Assembly (NCBI RefSeq): GCF_004365915.1
Contig: NZ_SODI01000001.1
Coordinates: forward strand, 1,922,001-1,986,000
Length of the DNA stretch: 64,000 bases
Direction: 5' to 3'
From: Cryobacterium psychrophilum
GTDB lineage: Bacteria > Actinomycetota > Actinomycetes > Actinomycetales > Microbacteriaceae
Position 1 is the stretch's first letter. Each line of letters starts with the position of its first letter. The notes under the pieces are model-generated. The model did not search any database. It was not told the origin of the DNA and worked only from the letters and a program-made list of their open reading frames with translations. A program made the translations under genes and the position numbers. Shown in pieces: positions 18,139 to 29,352 of the stretch.

Positions 18139-19458
18139 ATGACCGAGCCCGTTGTCAGTGCCGACCGCGACGTTCCCCTGCGACCCGCGCGCGGGCACGT
18201 TGTAGCGTGGGCTTTCTGGGACTGGGGATCCGCGGCATTCAATGCGGTCGTCACGACCTTCGTGTTCACCGTCTACATCACGGGTTCCTCTTTCGGCGAC
18301 AAGGACGTGATTTCGGCGCAGCTCGGCTGGGCCCTCGCGATCGCCGGGTTTCTGATCGCTGTGCTCGCGCCCATCACCGGGCAGCGTTCCGACACGTCGG
18401 GTCGGCGCAAGTTCTGGCTCGGAGTCAATACCTTCGTGGTCGTGGCGATAACCGCCTGCATGTTCTTCGTCGAGGCCAGTCCGAGTTTCCTCCTCCGGGG
18501 CTTGTTCCTCGTGGCCGCCGGCAATGTTTTCTTCGAGTTCGCCGGCGTGAACTACAACGCCATGCTTGCGCAGGTGTCAACACCACGCACCATCGGCAAG
18601 GTGAGCGGTTTCGGATGGGGCATGGGCTATCTCGGCGGCATTGTGCTGCTTCTTATCGTGTACTTCGGTTTCATCCAGCCCGAGACCGGTCTCTTCGGGG
18701 TTACGAGCGAGAACGGCCTCGCCGTTCGGGTGTCGATGCTCATCTCGGCCGCCTGGTTCGGGCTGTTCGCGCTGCCGGTTCTCCTGCGTGTGCCGGAGTA
18801 CCGTGCGCCGACGGCCGTACGGCGGGAGCGGGTGGGCTTCTTCCGCTCCTATGCCGTACTCGGCCACGATATTGCCCGGCTCTGGAGAACCAGCCGGCCC
18901 ACGGTCTACTTTCTGCTGGCCAGTGCGGTTTTTCGCGATGGGCTCGCGGGGGTCTTCACCTTCGGGGGCGTGCTCGCCGCGTCCGTCTTCGGATTCTCGG
19001 CCGGTGAGGTGATCATCTTCGCCATTGCCGCGAACGTAGTGGCGGGCGTGGCCACGATGAGCGTGGGCGCCCTCGACGACCGGCTCGGCGCGAAACCGGT
19101 GATCGTCACCGCGCTCGTGGGCCTGCTCGTGAGCGGGCTCGTGCTGTTCTTTCTGCACGACGGCGGCCAAATCGTGTTCTGGACGGCCGGACTCGCGCTC
19201 ACGCTGTTTGTGGGTCCGGCGCAGTCGGCAAGCCGCACGTTCCTGGCTCGGCTCATTCCACCGGGCCGGGAAGGTGAGGTGTTCGGTTTGTATGCCACCA
19301 CGGGCCGCGCCGTGAGTTTTCTGGCCCCGCTCGCGTTCGCGCTCACGGTGACGATTTCTGGCCAGACGTACTGGGGAATTCTCGGGATCATGCTCGTGCT
19401 GCTGCTCGGCCTGCTGCTGTTGCTGCCCGTGAAAGCTCACCAGGAGCAGATCGGCTGA
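18139..19458 (+). CDS. MFS permease, UMF1/Atg22-like family
   Basis: A 439-aa membrane protein of about 12 helices. The start WAFWDWGSAAFNAVVTTFVF and the segment EFAGVNYNAMLAQV are typical of the Atg22-like (UMF1) branch of the major facilitator superfamily. The transported substrate is unknown; related vacuolar proteins export amino acids. The ATG has no Shine-Dalgarno sequence. Instead TAGCCT (18127-18132) ends six bases before it, so a leaderless transcript is likely. Confidence 0.88.
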   Translation: MTEPVVSADRDVPLRPARGHVVAWAFWDWGSAAFNAVVTTFVFTVYITGSSFGDKDVISAQLGWALAIAGFLIAVLAPITGQRSDTSGRRKFWLGVNTFVVVAITACMFFVEASPSFLLRGLFLVAAGNVFFEFAGVNYNAMLAQVSTPRTIGKVSGFGWGMGYLGGIVLLLIVYFGFIQPETGLFGVTSENGLAVRVSMLISAAWFGLFALPVLLRVPEYRAPTAVRRERVGFFRSYAVLGHDIARLWRTSRPTVYFLLASAVFRDGLAGVFTFGGVLAASVFGFSAGEVIIFAIAANVVAGVATMSVGALDDRLGAKPVIVTALVGLLVSGLVLFFLHDGGQIVFWTAGLALTLFVGPAQSASRTFLARLIPPGREGEVFGLYATTGRAVSFLAPLAFALTVTISGQTYWGILGIMLVLLLGLLLLLPVKAHQEQIG

Positions 19459-19578
19459 GGCCGGCGAGCCGTGCACCGGAGCCACGACCGCCGAGCTGAG
19501 CGGCGCCCGACGGGCGGAATCTGAGTATCCGCCGAGCCCGCCTTCGCTCGCTGACGCGTCGAGGACTGGCCCAACCGG

Positions 19579-20103
19579 TCAGTGGATGCGGGTGGCCTCG
19601 TTGTGCTCGATGAGCAGCCAGGTCACGCCCTCATCGGAGGACACCCACCCCTCCCACCGATACGACGTTGCGGTGATGGACGTGAAGTTCCATCGGATCG
19701 GTTTGCCGTCGGTGCGGGTGCCATCCTGGCGGATTCCGTAGCGATACGGTGTGGCCACGAGATGGCAATACTCCCCCGTCAGGGGCGAGAAGTAGCTCAC
19801 ACGCCAGGCGCCGGCGAGAGGGTCATAGACCCGGATGGCGGTGGCGACGGTCTCGTCCCCGGTCGGGTGCGACAGACGAGTCTCGATTTCGATGTCCTGA
19901 ACCGCACGGCCATCGAGAATGAATTCCATCTGCCACACGAAGCTGCGTTCTGACCACTCGCCGGTCGCCTCGTTCAGCCGGGTGCCCGTGACGGCCCACG
20001 AACCCACGAGACGCCCGAAACGTTTCATGCGTTCCGGGTACTTCTGGGTCGCTTCAGACGCGACGAGTGCCTCGCTGAATCGGGGCGTGGGAGTGGCGGT
20101 CAT
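19579..20103 (-). CDS. Hypothetical protein, lipocalin-like (DUF1579-type) fold
   Basis: A 174-aa cytosolic protein without signal or membrane segments. An early LVGSWAVTG motif and alternating beta-strand pattern (WQMEFILDGRAVQDIE, WRVSYFSPLTGEYCHL) recall DUF1579/lipocalin-like barrels that bind small ligands. I cannot name a function. It is convergent with the permease gene and divergent from the V-type ATPase operon, whose promoter is in the shared gap. Confidence 0.7.
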   Translation of the reverse strand: MTATPTPRFSEALVASEATQKYPERMKRFGRLVGSWAVTGTRLNEATGEWSERSFVWQMEFILDGRAVQDIEIETRLSHPTGDETVATAIRVYDPLAGAWRVSYFSPLTGEYCHLVATPYRYGIRQDGTRTDGKPIRWNFTSITATSYRWEGWVSSDEGVTWLLIEHNEATRIH

Positions 20104-20190
20104 GAGTTGATTTTACCGCGTGAACGTTACCTGCGTATTAACTAGACGATCAGGGCGAAGGATCAAGGGAGGCATGACGGCACCAACCTG

Positions 20191-20218
20191 TTGTGCCGCA
20201 GTGCGTTGGGTCTACACT
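20191..20218 (+). promoter_or_regulatory. Predicted promoter of the V-type ATPase operon
   Basis: TTGTGC (20191-20196) as -35, 16-base spacer, TACACT (20213-20218) as -10. It lies about 36 bases before the first start codon of the operon. No clear operator palindrome is seen. Confidence 0.6.
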
Positions 20219-20253
20219 CCAAGAACAGAGCGCCCTCGACTCCGAGGAGATCA

Positions 20254-20685
20254 ATGCCAAGACAGAATTTTCTGGACCGGTTCCGCCCTGTCGGCGCGCC
20301 GGGAGGGGCGGGCCCGGCGGGCGTCCCAGCCTCAGACGAGCTCGGCCCGGAGGCCGAACTCGCCCCCGTTTTCGCCGCCCTCGCCGCCGACGTGGCGGAA
20401 TGCAGCGCACTCGTCGAGGAAGCCACGAACGAGGCCGACCGTATGCTGGCCCGCGCACGTGAGCGCGCGGACGCGGTCGTGGCCCAGGCAAGACTCGACA
20501 CGGGCGCCGAGGAGTCGCGTGCGGCGGCACGCGTGTTGCAGGTCGCTGCCGAAGCGGATGCTGGCCTGCTCGCTGCGGCCGATGCCGAGGCCGCCGCACT
20601 CAAGGTCGCGGGGGTCGCCCGCTTGCCCGTCGCCGTGCGGCGCGTCCTGGACGCGATGCTGGGTGAACAGCTGGCTCCGCGGTGA
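20254..20685 (+). CDS. V-type ATPase peripheral-stalk subunit (G/H-like)
   Basis: 143 aa. After a Gly/Pro-rich start, residues about 35-125 form an alanine-rich charged helix (ATNEADRMLARARERADAVV), the pattern of the G/H subunit that pairs with subunit E in the peripheral stalk. Assignment is by position at the head of the operon and by helix pattern; sequence identity to named families is weak. The ATG has GAGGAG about five bases upstream. Its stop overlaps the next GTG by 4 bp. Confidence 0.65.
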   Translation: MPRQNFLDRFRPVGAPGGAGPAGVPASDELGPEAELAPVFAALAADVAECSALVEEATNEADRMLARARERADAVVAQARLDTGAEESRAAARVLQVAAEADAGLLAAADAEAAALKVAGVARLPVAVRRVLDAMLGEQLAPR

Positions 20686-21594
20686 AGGCCGATTGGGTAG
20701 CCGCCTCCGTGCGGGCCAGGTCGATGGCCCAGCGTAGGGTCGGCGCCGGTGAAAGCCAACGCATCGCGGCGCAGCGCAGCCTCGAGGATGGCCTCGCCCT
20801 GCTCAAGCACACAACGTACGGTGAGCGCCTGGCCGGGTGCACGGATCGGGCCGCTGCAGAACGCGGCATCCGTTCGACGGTGCTGTGGCAGCTGAGGGTT
20901 CTCGCGGGATGGATACCGGGCACAGGAACGCGGCTCGCGCGGGCAGCGGCGGGCGGTTACGAGCGCGACAACATCGTGGCCCTGGCACGCAGCCTCGAGG
21001 ACACCCAGCCCCCGCCTGAGTTCTTCGACCTGGGCGCTTTGGCGACGTCATGGCCTCGATTACGGGACGCGCAATCGGCTGCTGAGCTTGGCGAGGCCCT
21101 TCACACTTCCCCATGGGGAGACGCCGGATCCGGCGATACGACGGCTCGCCGAGACATCTTGACCGTCGTCTGGCTCGGTCGGCTTGCCGCAGTCGCGGAA
21201 GCCGCCCGTCCATGGGCGGAGGCGGCGAGCGGTTTGATGGCGGCGCGGATGCTGCTGGTCGACCGGTCCGTGCCCTCGGCGCGGTTCCGTGAAGTGGCGC
21301 ATCCCCTTCTGGGCAGGGCCTGGGAGGGGGCCGGCAGCCTCGACGAGCTGCGCTCGGCCCTGCCGAAGGCAGCGAGCGACGCATTACGGGATGCAGACGG
21401 ACCGAAGGACCTGTGGCTATCTGAAGCCAGGCTGCGGGCGACCGTGGAAACCGACGGCTTCCGCCTCCTGCGCGGTGCGATGCCCGGGCCCACGATCGTG
21501 CTGGGCGGCATTGCCGTGCTCGCGATGGATGCCTGGCGGGTGCGTGCCGCGCTCTCCGCCGCGGACTCCGGCACCGGAACGAGTGAGGTGCTCG

Positions 21595-21608
<14 letters not shown>
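20682..21608 (+). CDS. ntpC: V-type ATPase subunit C (AC39/d-like)
   Basis: A 308-aa, almost entirely helical protein of the AC39 family, which forms the socket joining the central rotor shaft to the membrane ring. Supporting features are its size, the repeated three-lobed helical pattern, and its place between the stalk subunit and subunit I. The GTG start overlaps the previous stop (GTGA). The family is divergent, so identity rests partly on context. Confidence 0.75.
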
Positions 21609-23339
<1,731 letters not shown>

Positions 23340-23353
23340 AACGGGCAGCGATC

Positions 23354-23578
23354 ATGTCGGATTTCGTTGCCGCGCTCGGCGAGAACGTACTGCTCGAAGG
23401 ATTCGGGCTGGCCGGGGCCAGCGTTTATGTCGCAGAAACGGAGGAAGATGTGCGCCGCAGCTGGGCCCAACTCATCGGGCATGCCGGCGTCGTGATCCTC
23501 ACCCCGCGCGCCGCGCGTGCCATCGGGCCGGCCGTCGGTGACCCGCATTCTCCCCTGACGGTGGTGCTGTCGTCATGA
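23354..23578 (+). CDS. ntpF: V-type ATPase subunit F
   Basis: 74 aa, short for the family (about 100). The start VAALGENVLLEGFGLAGASVY fits the subunit F pattern (GDxDTxxGFxLAG), followed by the Rossmann-like VVILTPRAARAIG and the usual ending PLTVVLSS. It belongs to the central shaft. It starts 14 bp after subunit K with a weak ribosome site, and its stop overlaps subunit E (ATGA). Confidence 0.8.
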   Translation: MSDFVAALGENVLLEGFGLAGASVYVAETEEDVRRSWAQLIGHAGVVILTPRAARAIGPAVGDPHSPLTVVLSS

Positions 23579-24102
23579 CCACCCTTCAACCCGAGGCCGA
23601 GGCCGCCCTCGCCCCGGTGCGGGAAGCGCTGCTCGCCACGGCGCGGAAGACGGCCGCGCAAATCCAGGAAGATGCCCAGGCGCAGGCGCAGGTGCTCCTC
23701 GATGCGGCTCACGGGGAGGCCGATCGCATACGTGCGGGTGCCGCTGCCACCGGTGAATCAGCCGGCCGGTCGCAGGCGGCGCTGCGGTCAGCGCGCACTC
23801 GCCGACAAGCCCATGAGACCGTGCTGACGCAGCAGAACAATCTGTTTCTCGAGCTTCGACGTGAGGTCGCCGAATCCGCGACAGCTTTGCGCAGTGATCC
23901 GCGGTATCCGGATCTTCTGGACCGGCTGACCGAACGCGCGCGGGCCGCGCTGGGGCCGGATGCGACCCTCACGGAGAGCTCGGACGGAGGGGGCATCGCC
24001 GAACGTGGATCCCGCCGTCTTGATCTCTCCCTCCCGACGCTGGCTCTCAGCACCCTGGATTCCCTGTCGGCCGAGATCAGTCCCTTGTGGGTCTCGACAT
24101 GA
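23575..24102 (+). CDS. ntpE: V-type ATPase subunit E (peripheral stalk)
   Basis: 175 aa. The N-terminal 100 residues are a long charged, Ala/Gln-rich helix (KTAAQIQEDAQAQAQVLLDA), followed by a small globular C-terminal domain, as in subunit E, which anchors the A3B3 head. Translation is coupled to both neighbours (ATGA overlaps). Confidence 0.8.
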   Translation: MTTLQPEAEAALAPVREALLATARKTAAQIQEDAQAQAQVLLDAAHGEADRIRAGAAATGESAGRSQAALRSARTRRQAHETVLTQQNNLFLELRREVAESATALRSDPRYPDLLDRLTERARAALGPDATLTESSDGGGIAERGSRRLDLSLPTLALSTLDSLSAEISPLWVST

Positions 24103-25835
24103 CCCGCCCCGCGGGCACCGTCGTTCGAGTCAGTGGCCCGCTGGTGCAGGTGGAGGGCCTCGACCGGCTGTCCATGTTGGAGATCGTGGCCGTGGGACCC
24201 GATCGCATCAGTGCCCAGACCGTCGCCATCCGGGGCGCCCTCGCGACGCTGCAGGCCTACGAATACACCGGCGGGCTCAAAGTCGGTGATGCGGCAGAGG
24301 CCACGGGGAGCCCGCTCACCGGCCTGCTGGGGCCGGGCATGCTCGGCCGCGCCTTCGACGGGCTGCTGCGACCGCTGTCCTCTGCGCCACTCTGGCTGGA
24401 ACCCGACAGAGCAGCATCCGCCGACGATCCCGCCACACTCGCCCGTGAGTGGAGTTTCGTCCCCGACGTGACGATCGGCGCCGCCGTCACCCCCGGGCAG
24501 GTCCTCGGCACCGTGCCTGAATCGGGTTCGGTGGAACACCGTGTGCTCGTGCCGCCGGGAGTGTCCGGGGTCGTGACCTGGCTGGCTGAAAAAGGTCCGG
24601 TGCGTGCGCTGGACGCCGTCGCCCGGGTGGGCGCGATCGATATCCCACTCGCCGAGTCCTGGCCGGTGCGCGCTCCGCGGCCGTTCCGAGACCGTCCCCT
24701 CGGTACCGTTCCTTTGCACACCGGCCAGCGCGTGCTGGACCTGATGTACCCGCTCGCCCGCGGGGCCTCCGCTGCCGTACCCGGCGGGTTCGGCACCGGT
24801 AAGACCATGCTGCTGCAACAGATCGCCAAGTGGAGCGACGCAGACGTGATCGTCTACGTGGGCTGTGGTGAACGCGGCAACGAAATGGCGGACGTGCTCG
24901 ACGGGCTGGCGAACCTCGTGGACGAACGCACCGGCGGCAGACTGATCGACCGCACTGTCATCATCGCCAACACGTCGAACATGCCGATGATGGCGCGTGA
25001 GGCCAGCATCTACACGGGCATCTGCATCGCCGAGTATTACCGTGACATGGGCTACGACGTCGTGCTGATTGCCGATTCCACCTCGCGATGGGCGGAAGCC
25101 CTTCGGGAGTTCGCGAATCGCAACGGTGACCTTCCGGCCGAGGAGGGGTATCCGGCGGACCTCGCATCGGCGTTGGCCGCTTTTTACGAGCGCGCAGGCC
25201 GGGTGACGACCCTCGGCGGCAAGATCGCATCCGTCACGGTGATCGGGGCCGTGTCCCCGCCCGGCGGTGACATGACGGAACCGGTCACGACTGACACGCA
25301 GCGATTCATCCGTTCGTTGTGGTTGCTGGACCGAGATCTCGCCTACTCGAGACATTACCCGGCGGTCAGCTGGACCGGCTCCTTCGCGAGGGACGAGGAG
25401 GCCCTCGGTCTCTGGCATGCAGCGAACGGTGACCCCGACTGGGCCCAGCGTCGTGCCCGCGCGGCGGCGCTCCTCGCGGAGGCAGACCGCCTGAGTGACT
25501 TGGCCGAGATCATCGGAACGAACTCGCTTCCCGCCCATGAGCGCATGGTGCTCCTCGGCGGCCGGTTGCTGAGGGACGGTGTGTTGATGCAGAATGCGCT
25601 CAGCGCCAACGATGGATTCTGCTCGGCGGAGAAGGGCGCCGCCCTCCTCGACCTTGTCCTCCATGTCGTCGACGTTTGTCAGCAACTCGTGAAACGCGGA
25701 ATCCCCGCGACGGTAATTGAGCAGTCGGATCTTCGGCCCGTGCTTCGGGCGAGGGAGGACACCGGCCCGGCTGACGCGGCTGCTGTTGGCTCGCTTCGGG
25801 CCGATATCGTGCGACGTCTGGAGGAACTGTCATGA
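24099..25835 (+). CDS. ntpA: V-type ATPase catalytic subunit A
   Basis: A 578-aa catalytic subunit. The family P-loop GGFGTGKT is at about residues 229-236. The A-type insertion domain (about 115-185, including PPGVSGVVTW) and the signature GAVSPPGGDMTEPVT are present. It hydrolyses or makes ATP at the A/B interface. The ATG at 24099 overlaps the subunit E stop; a GTG 12 bases earlier is less likely. Confidence 0.97.
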   Translation: MTRPAGTVVRVSGPLVQVEGLDRLSMLEIVAVGPDRISAQTVAIRGALATLQAYEYTGGLKVGDAAEATGSPLTGLLGPGMLGRAFDGLLRPLSSAPLWLEPDRAASADDPATLAREWSFVPDVTIGAAVTPGQVLGTVPESGSVEHRVLVPPGVSGVVTWLAEKGPVRALDAVARVGAIDIPLAESWPVRAPRPFRDRPLGTVPLHTGQRVLDLMYPLARGASAAVPGGFGTGKTMLLQQIAKWSDADVIVYVGCGERGNEMADVLDGLANLVDERTGGRLIDRTVIIANTSNMPMMAREASIYTGICIAEYYRDMGYDVVLIADSTSRWAEALREFANRNGDLPAEEGYPADLASALAAFYERAGRVTTLGGKIASVTVIGAVSPPGGDMTEPVTTDTQRFIRSLWLLDRDLAYSRHYPAVSWTGSFARDEEALGLWHAANGDPDWAQRRARAAALLAEADRLSDLAEIIGTNSLPAHERMVLLGGRLLRDGVLMQNALSANDGFCSAEKGAALLDLVLHVVDVCQQLVKRGIPATVIEQSDLRPVLRAREDTGPADAAAVGSLRADIVRRLEELS

Positions 25836-27268
25836 CCGATGCGGCGATCCCGGCGGAGGCGACACCGTTACCGGTTCGCGGGCCCGGCGACGGGCGCCTC
25901 TCGCACGGCGACGTGCGTGAGTTGCGTGGCCCCCTGGTGGTTCTCGGCGACGTCGACGACGTCGGCTGGGATGAGTTCGCCACGGTTGAGCTTTCCGGTG
26001 CACAACGCCACGGCCTCGTGTTGGAGGTCGACCACGACATCGTCACACTGCAGGTTCTGGAAGGCACCGACGGCATGGAACCCGGAGGAATCCGGGTGCG
26101 CTTCGCCGGGCGACCCCTGCAGATCCCGGTCAGCACTGGATGGCTCGGGCGTGTGTGCAATGGCCGCGGGGACCCCCTGGACGGTGGTCCCCCGGTGACC
26201 GGGGCGACGACCCTGCCCGTCACCGGCTGGCCGCTCAATCCGGTGTATCGGGAACCGCCGGCGGAGCCGGTGCTGACCGGTGTTTCCGTCATCGACGCCC
26301 TGACCACGCTCGTCAGGGGTCAGAAACTGCCCATCTTCTCGGTAGCCGGACTGCCACATCTCACCTTGGCCACGCAGATTGCGGCGCAGGCCACGTCCAG
26401 TGGCGGGGCCTTCCGTGTCATCTTCGCCGCGATGGGCCTCACGCACGCTGACATCGCCTATGTTCGCGACCGCCTCGAGGAACGATCGGCGGCCGGCGAG
26501 CTTGTGCTGTTGCTCAACGCCGCCGATGACCCTGTCATTGAGCGCATCCTCACCCCCAGGATCGCGTTGACGATCGCGGAGTATCTCGCCTACACGGAGG
26601 GCGATGATGTGCTGGTCATCATGTCTGACATGACGAGTTACGCCGAGGCCGTACGGGAGGTTTCCGCCGCCCGCCGGGAGATTCCTGCTCGCCGGGGCTA
26701 TCCCGGCTACCTCTATAGCGACCTTGCAGGCCTGTATGAACGGTGCGGCCGGGTACGCGGCAGGCCCGGGTCGGTGACGATTGTGCCCGTGCTGACGATG
26801 CCGGGCGGCGACATCACGCATCCGGTGCCCGACCTGACCGGATACATTACGGAAGGCCAGATCGTACTCTCACCCGAGGCTCAGGCTCGCGGGATCTACC
26901 CGCCCGTCGATGCCCTGTCGTCCCTGTCCCGGTTGATGCGCAGCGGTGCCGGCCCTGGGCGCACCAGAGAGGACCACCTGGACGTGGCGGCGCAGCTGCT
27001 GGCCGCGCTCGCGCGCGCCCGACAGGCCAGCGAATTGGCAGAACTCGTGGGTGCTGAAGCGCTAAGCGAAACGGACCGCAGCTACCTCGCTTTCCGTGGC
27101 CTGGTCGAAGACGACCTGTTCAACCAGGGACGCGATGAGATCCGCGCCCTCGACGACACTCTCGGTCGAGCCTGGACAGCATTGGCTGCGCTGCCCGTGC
27201 CGGAGCTAACGATGATATCGACCGAGTTGCTGCAGCGGTACCTGCCCGCTCAACCGGGGCCATCGTGA
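25832..27268 (+). CDS. ntpB: V-type ATPase regulatory subunit B
   Basis: A 478-aa non-catalytic nucleotide-binding subunit. As usual for B, the P-loop is degenerate (FSVAGLPHLTLA in place of GxxxxGKT). The segments MGLTHADIAYVRDRLE and SRLMRSGAG fit the family. It starts inside the subunit A stop (ATGA). Confidence 0.97.
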   Translation: MTDAAIPAEATPLPVRGPGDGRLSHGDVRELRGPLVVLGDVDDVGWDEFATVELSGAQRHGLVLEVDHDIVTLQVLEGTDGMEPGGIRVRFAGRPLQIPVSTGWLGRVCNGRGDPLDGGPPVTGATTLPVTGWPLNPVYREPPAEPVLTGVSVIDALTTLVRGQKLPIFSVAGLPHLTLATQIAAQATSSGGAFRVIFAAMGLTHADIAYVRDRLEERSAAGELVLLLNAADDPVIERILTPRIALTIAEYLAYTEGDDVLVIMSDMTSYAEAVREVSAARREIPARRGYPGYLYSDLAGLYERCGRVRGRPGSVTIVPVLTMPGGDITHPVPDLTGYITEGQIVLSPEAQARGIYPPVDALSSLSRLMRSGAGPGRTREDHLDVAAQLLAALARARQASELAELVGAEALSETDRSYLAFRGLVEDDLFNQGRDEIRALDDTLGRAWTALAALPVPELTMISTELLQRYLPAQPGPS

Positions 27269-27906
27269 CGGCCACAGGGCATGCGGGAAAGGTCCGCCTC
27301 GAACGTCGGCTGTTGACGGCACGACACGGCGCGACCCTTCTCGATCGCAAACAGCGCATCATCGCCGAAGAACTCGACCGTCTGGAGCTGCATGCCGACA
27401 GCACCCGGCGGCGGTGGGAAGAGCAGGCGAACGAGGCTGCCGTATGGCTTCAACGCACCGTTGCTCTCGACGGCCAGGAACTGCTCAAGCACGCATCGCC
27501 CGCCGACCCAACCATCGTCGAGGTGAAGTGGGGCGGCGCCATGGGCGTCAGGTATCCGGTAGACGCAACCTGCGTGCTGCCCGACGCGACGCCGGCGGGC
27601 GGCAGTTCCGCGCTGGCATGGGCTACGGCGACACACCGATCCGCCATCGTCGTCGCCGCCCAGTACGCCGCAGCGCAGCGGGCGGTCGTCCTGCTATCCA
27701 GAGAGCTGACCGCGACCCGCACTCGCCAAGGGGCCATCGAGAACCGTTGGATTCCCCGGCTCGAGAACGAGCTCAGGGTGATTCGTCAGAAGCTTGAGGA
27801 ACAGGAACTCGAGGAGAACCTCCGCGTGCACTGGGCCGCTAAGCACCAGGCTGAGACCTCCTCCGCGACGCGGACGAGGGACATTGGAGAAACGGATTCC
27901 CCATGA
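27265..27906 (+). CDS. ntpD: V-type ATPase subunit D (central shaft)
   Basis: 213 aa: two long helices at the ends (KVRLERRLLTARHGATLLDR and NRWIPRLENELRVIRQKLEE) with a small middle domain, as in the rotor-shaft subunit D. The GTG start overlaps the subunit B stop. Confidence 0.92.
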   Translation: MTATGHAGKVRLERRLLTARHGATLLDRKQRIIAEELDRLELHADSTRRRWEEQANEAAVWLQRTVALDGQELLKHASPADPTIVEVKWGGAMGVRYPVDATCVLPDATPAGGSSALAWATATHRSAIVVAAQYAAAQRAVVLLSRELTATRTRQGAIENRWIPRLENELRVIRQKLEEQELEENLRVHWAAKHQAETSSATRTRDIGETDSP

Positions 27907-28328
27907 GTGACGTGATTCTGGTGGCAGTGAACGATTCTCCGGCGGCATTCGCGGCCGTCACGGCGGCCATCGATCAAGCCACGGGGCTGGGAGCCAGGCT
28001 GCACGCGGTCATGGTGGTCGAGGGCGGTGAGATCGAGCGCCACCTGGCCGCGTCCAAGATGCCGACCACCCGGCGGCAGGCGGGTGCCGACGCCGTGCTG
28101 ATGCACGTTGTCGCTCGCGGCCTCGCAGCTGGTCTCGAGGTCACCGGCGTCCGGAGGTCCGGACGGGTGGCCGCCGAAATTCTCGAGGAAGCCCGCGGCG
28201 TGGGCGCGATCATGATTGTCATGGGACGCGTGGAGCGGCCAGGGCACCTCATCCCCTTCATCGGAAGTCACACCCTGCGGGTTCTGGAATTCACGACCGT
28301 TCCGGTGCTGGTCGTCCCCCTCGAGTGA
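27903..28328 (+). CDS. Universal stress protein (UspA family) at the end of the ATPase operon
   Basis: A 141-aa single Usp domain: ILVAVNDSPAAFAAV at the start and GSHTLRVLEFTTVPVLVVP at the end. The usual ATP-binding G-x2-G-x9-G(S/T) motif is only partly kept (MGRVERPGHLIPFIGS), so nucleotide binding is uncertain. It is coupled to subunit D (ATGA), implying co-expression and perhaps regulation of the rotary ATPase under stress. Confidence 0.88.
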   Translation: MSDVILVAVNDSPAAFAAVTAAIDQATGLGARLHAVMVVEGGEIERHLAASKMPTTRRQAGADAVLMHVVARGLAAGLEVTGVRRSGRVAAEILEEARGVGAIMIVMGRVERPGHLIPFIGSHTLRVLEFTTVPVLVVPLE

Positions 28329-28376
28329 CCGCCGTTCTCAGCGCGTCGGCTGCAGCGAACGGATGCCTGACAAGCG

Positions 28377-28982
28377 TTATTCGGCGGCGGAGCCGTCTTC
28401 GTCGCCGTGCATCTTGGTGCTGTGGAAGTTCTGGAACGACCGGCTCGCCGTGGGACCGCGCTGGCCCTGGTAGCGGGAGCCGTACTGGCTCGATCCGTAG
28501 GGCTGCTCGGAGGGTGAGCTCAGCTGGAAGAAGCAGAGCTGTCCGATCTTCATGCCGGGCCAGAGCTTGATCGGCAGGGTTGCTACGTTGCTCAGCTCCA
28601 GGGTCACGTGTCCCGTGAAGCCCGGGTCGATGAAGCCGGCGGTGGAATGAGTGAGCAGCCCCAGACGACCGAGGGAACTCTTACCCTCCAGCCGGGCGGC
28701 GAGGTCATCGGGCAGGCTCACCTTTTCGTAGGTGGCGCCGAGCACGAACTCGCCCGGGTGCAGGATAAACGGTTCGTCTGGCTTCGTCTCGATAAGGCGA
28801 GTGAGCTCCGGCTGGTCCTCGGCCGGGTCGATATAGGCATATTTATGGTTATCGAAGAGCCGAAAGAAGCCGTCGAGCCGCACATCGATGCTCGACGGCT
28901 GAATCATGGCAGGGTCGAATGGGTCTAGACCGATTCGTTTGGCGTCGAGTTGGGCCTTGATATCGCGATCCGAGAGCAGCAC
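28377..28982 (-). CDS. dcd: dCTP deaminase (probably bifunctional, dUMP-forming)
   Basis: 201 aa, full length. Motifs include [18 protein letters not shown], the catalytic region [12 protein letters not shown] with its Glu in LELSN, and [16 protein letters not shown] at the end. Actinobacterial members often convert dCTP directly to dUMP, supplying dTMP synthesis; I infer this from taxonomy. The start is GTG. It is convergent with the ATPase operon. Confidence 0.95.
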   Translation of the reverse strand: MLLSDRDIKAQLDAKRIGLDPFDPAMIQPSSIDVRLDGFFRLFDNHKYAYIDPAEDQPELTRLIETKPDEPFILHPGEFVLGATYEKVSLPDDLAARLEGKSSLGRLGLLTHSTAGFIDPGFTGHVTLELSNVATLPIKLWPGMKIGQLCFFQLSSPSEQPYGSSQYGSRYQGQRGPTASRSFQNFHSTKMHGDEDGSAAE

Positions 28983-29053
28983 GATGCCAGCCTATCGGCG
29001 AGAGCTTGATATGCTGGCACCGTTCCGGTTGTTGTTGACTCACGGTCGGGCGC

Positions 29054-29124
29054 GCGGATGTAGTTCAATGGTAGAACTTCAGCTTCCCAAGCTGATAGCG
29101 CGGGTTCGATTCCCGTCATCCGCT
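29054..29124 (+). tRNA. tRNA-Gly (anticodon CCC)
   Basis: 71 nt cloverleaf without encoded CCA. The acceptor stem GCGGATG pairs with CATCCGC. The anticodon stem TCAGC/GCTGA encloses TTCCCAA, giving anticodon CCC. The T arm is GCGGG-TTCGATT-CCCGT. Confidence 0.97.
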
Positions 29125-29217
29125 CACTTGTCAGTTCTCATGTCAACAGGCTTCTCAAGCCGACCTCATGTCAAGGCGACCATCTCGTTGCCACCGATCG
29201 GTGCTTGGTTGAATTTT

Positions 29218-29233
29218 CGCGGGTTGACCCGCG
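29218..29233. other. Small perfect hairpin downstream of tRNA-Gly
   Basis: Stem CGCGGG/CCCGCG with loop TTGA. It is not followed by a T-run on either strand, so an intrinsic terminator is uncertain. Confidence 0.4.
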
Positions 29234-29352
29234 GTAAGCCCCTCGACCTTGCAGGGTCGCCGACACCATGATCATTCGTCTTTTCCGGCACAACAGCCTC
29301 GATCTCCGAGCTCTTGAGAGCTCGACAGACTCGATATTCGGGGATACCGGGT

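Noticed and set aside
23709..25685. A 658-aa minus-strand open frame opposite V-type ATPase subunits E and A
   Set aside because: It is rich in Arg, Gly and His with no domain pattern, and the plus-strand subunits are clear.
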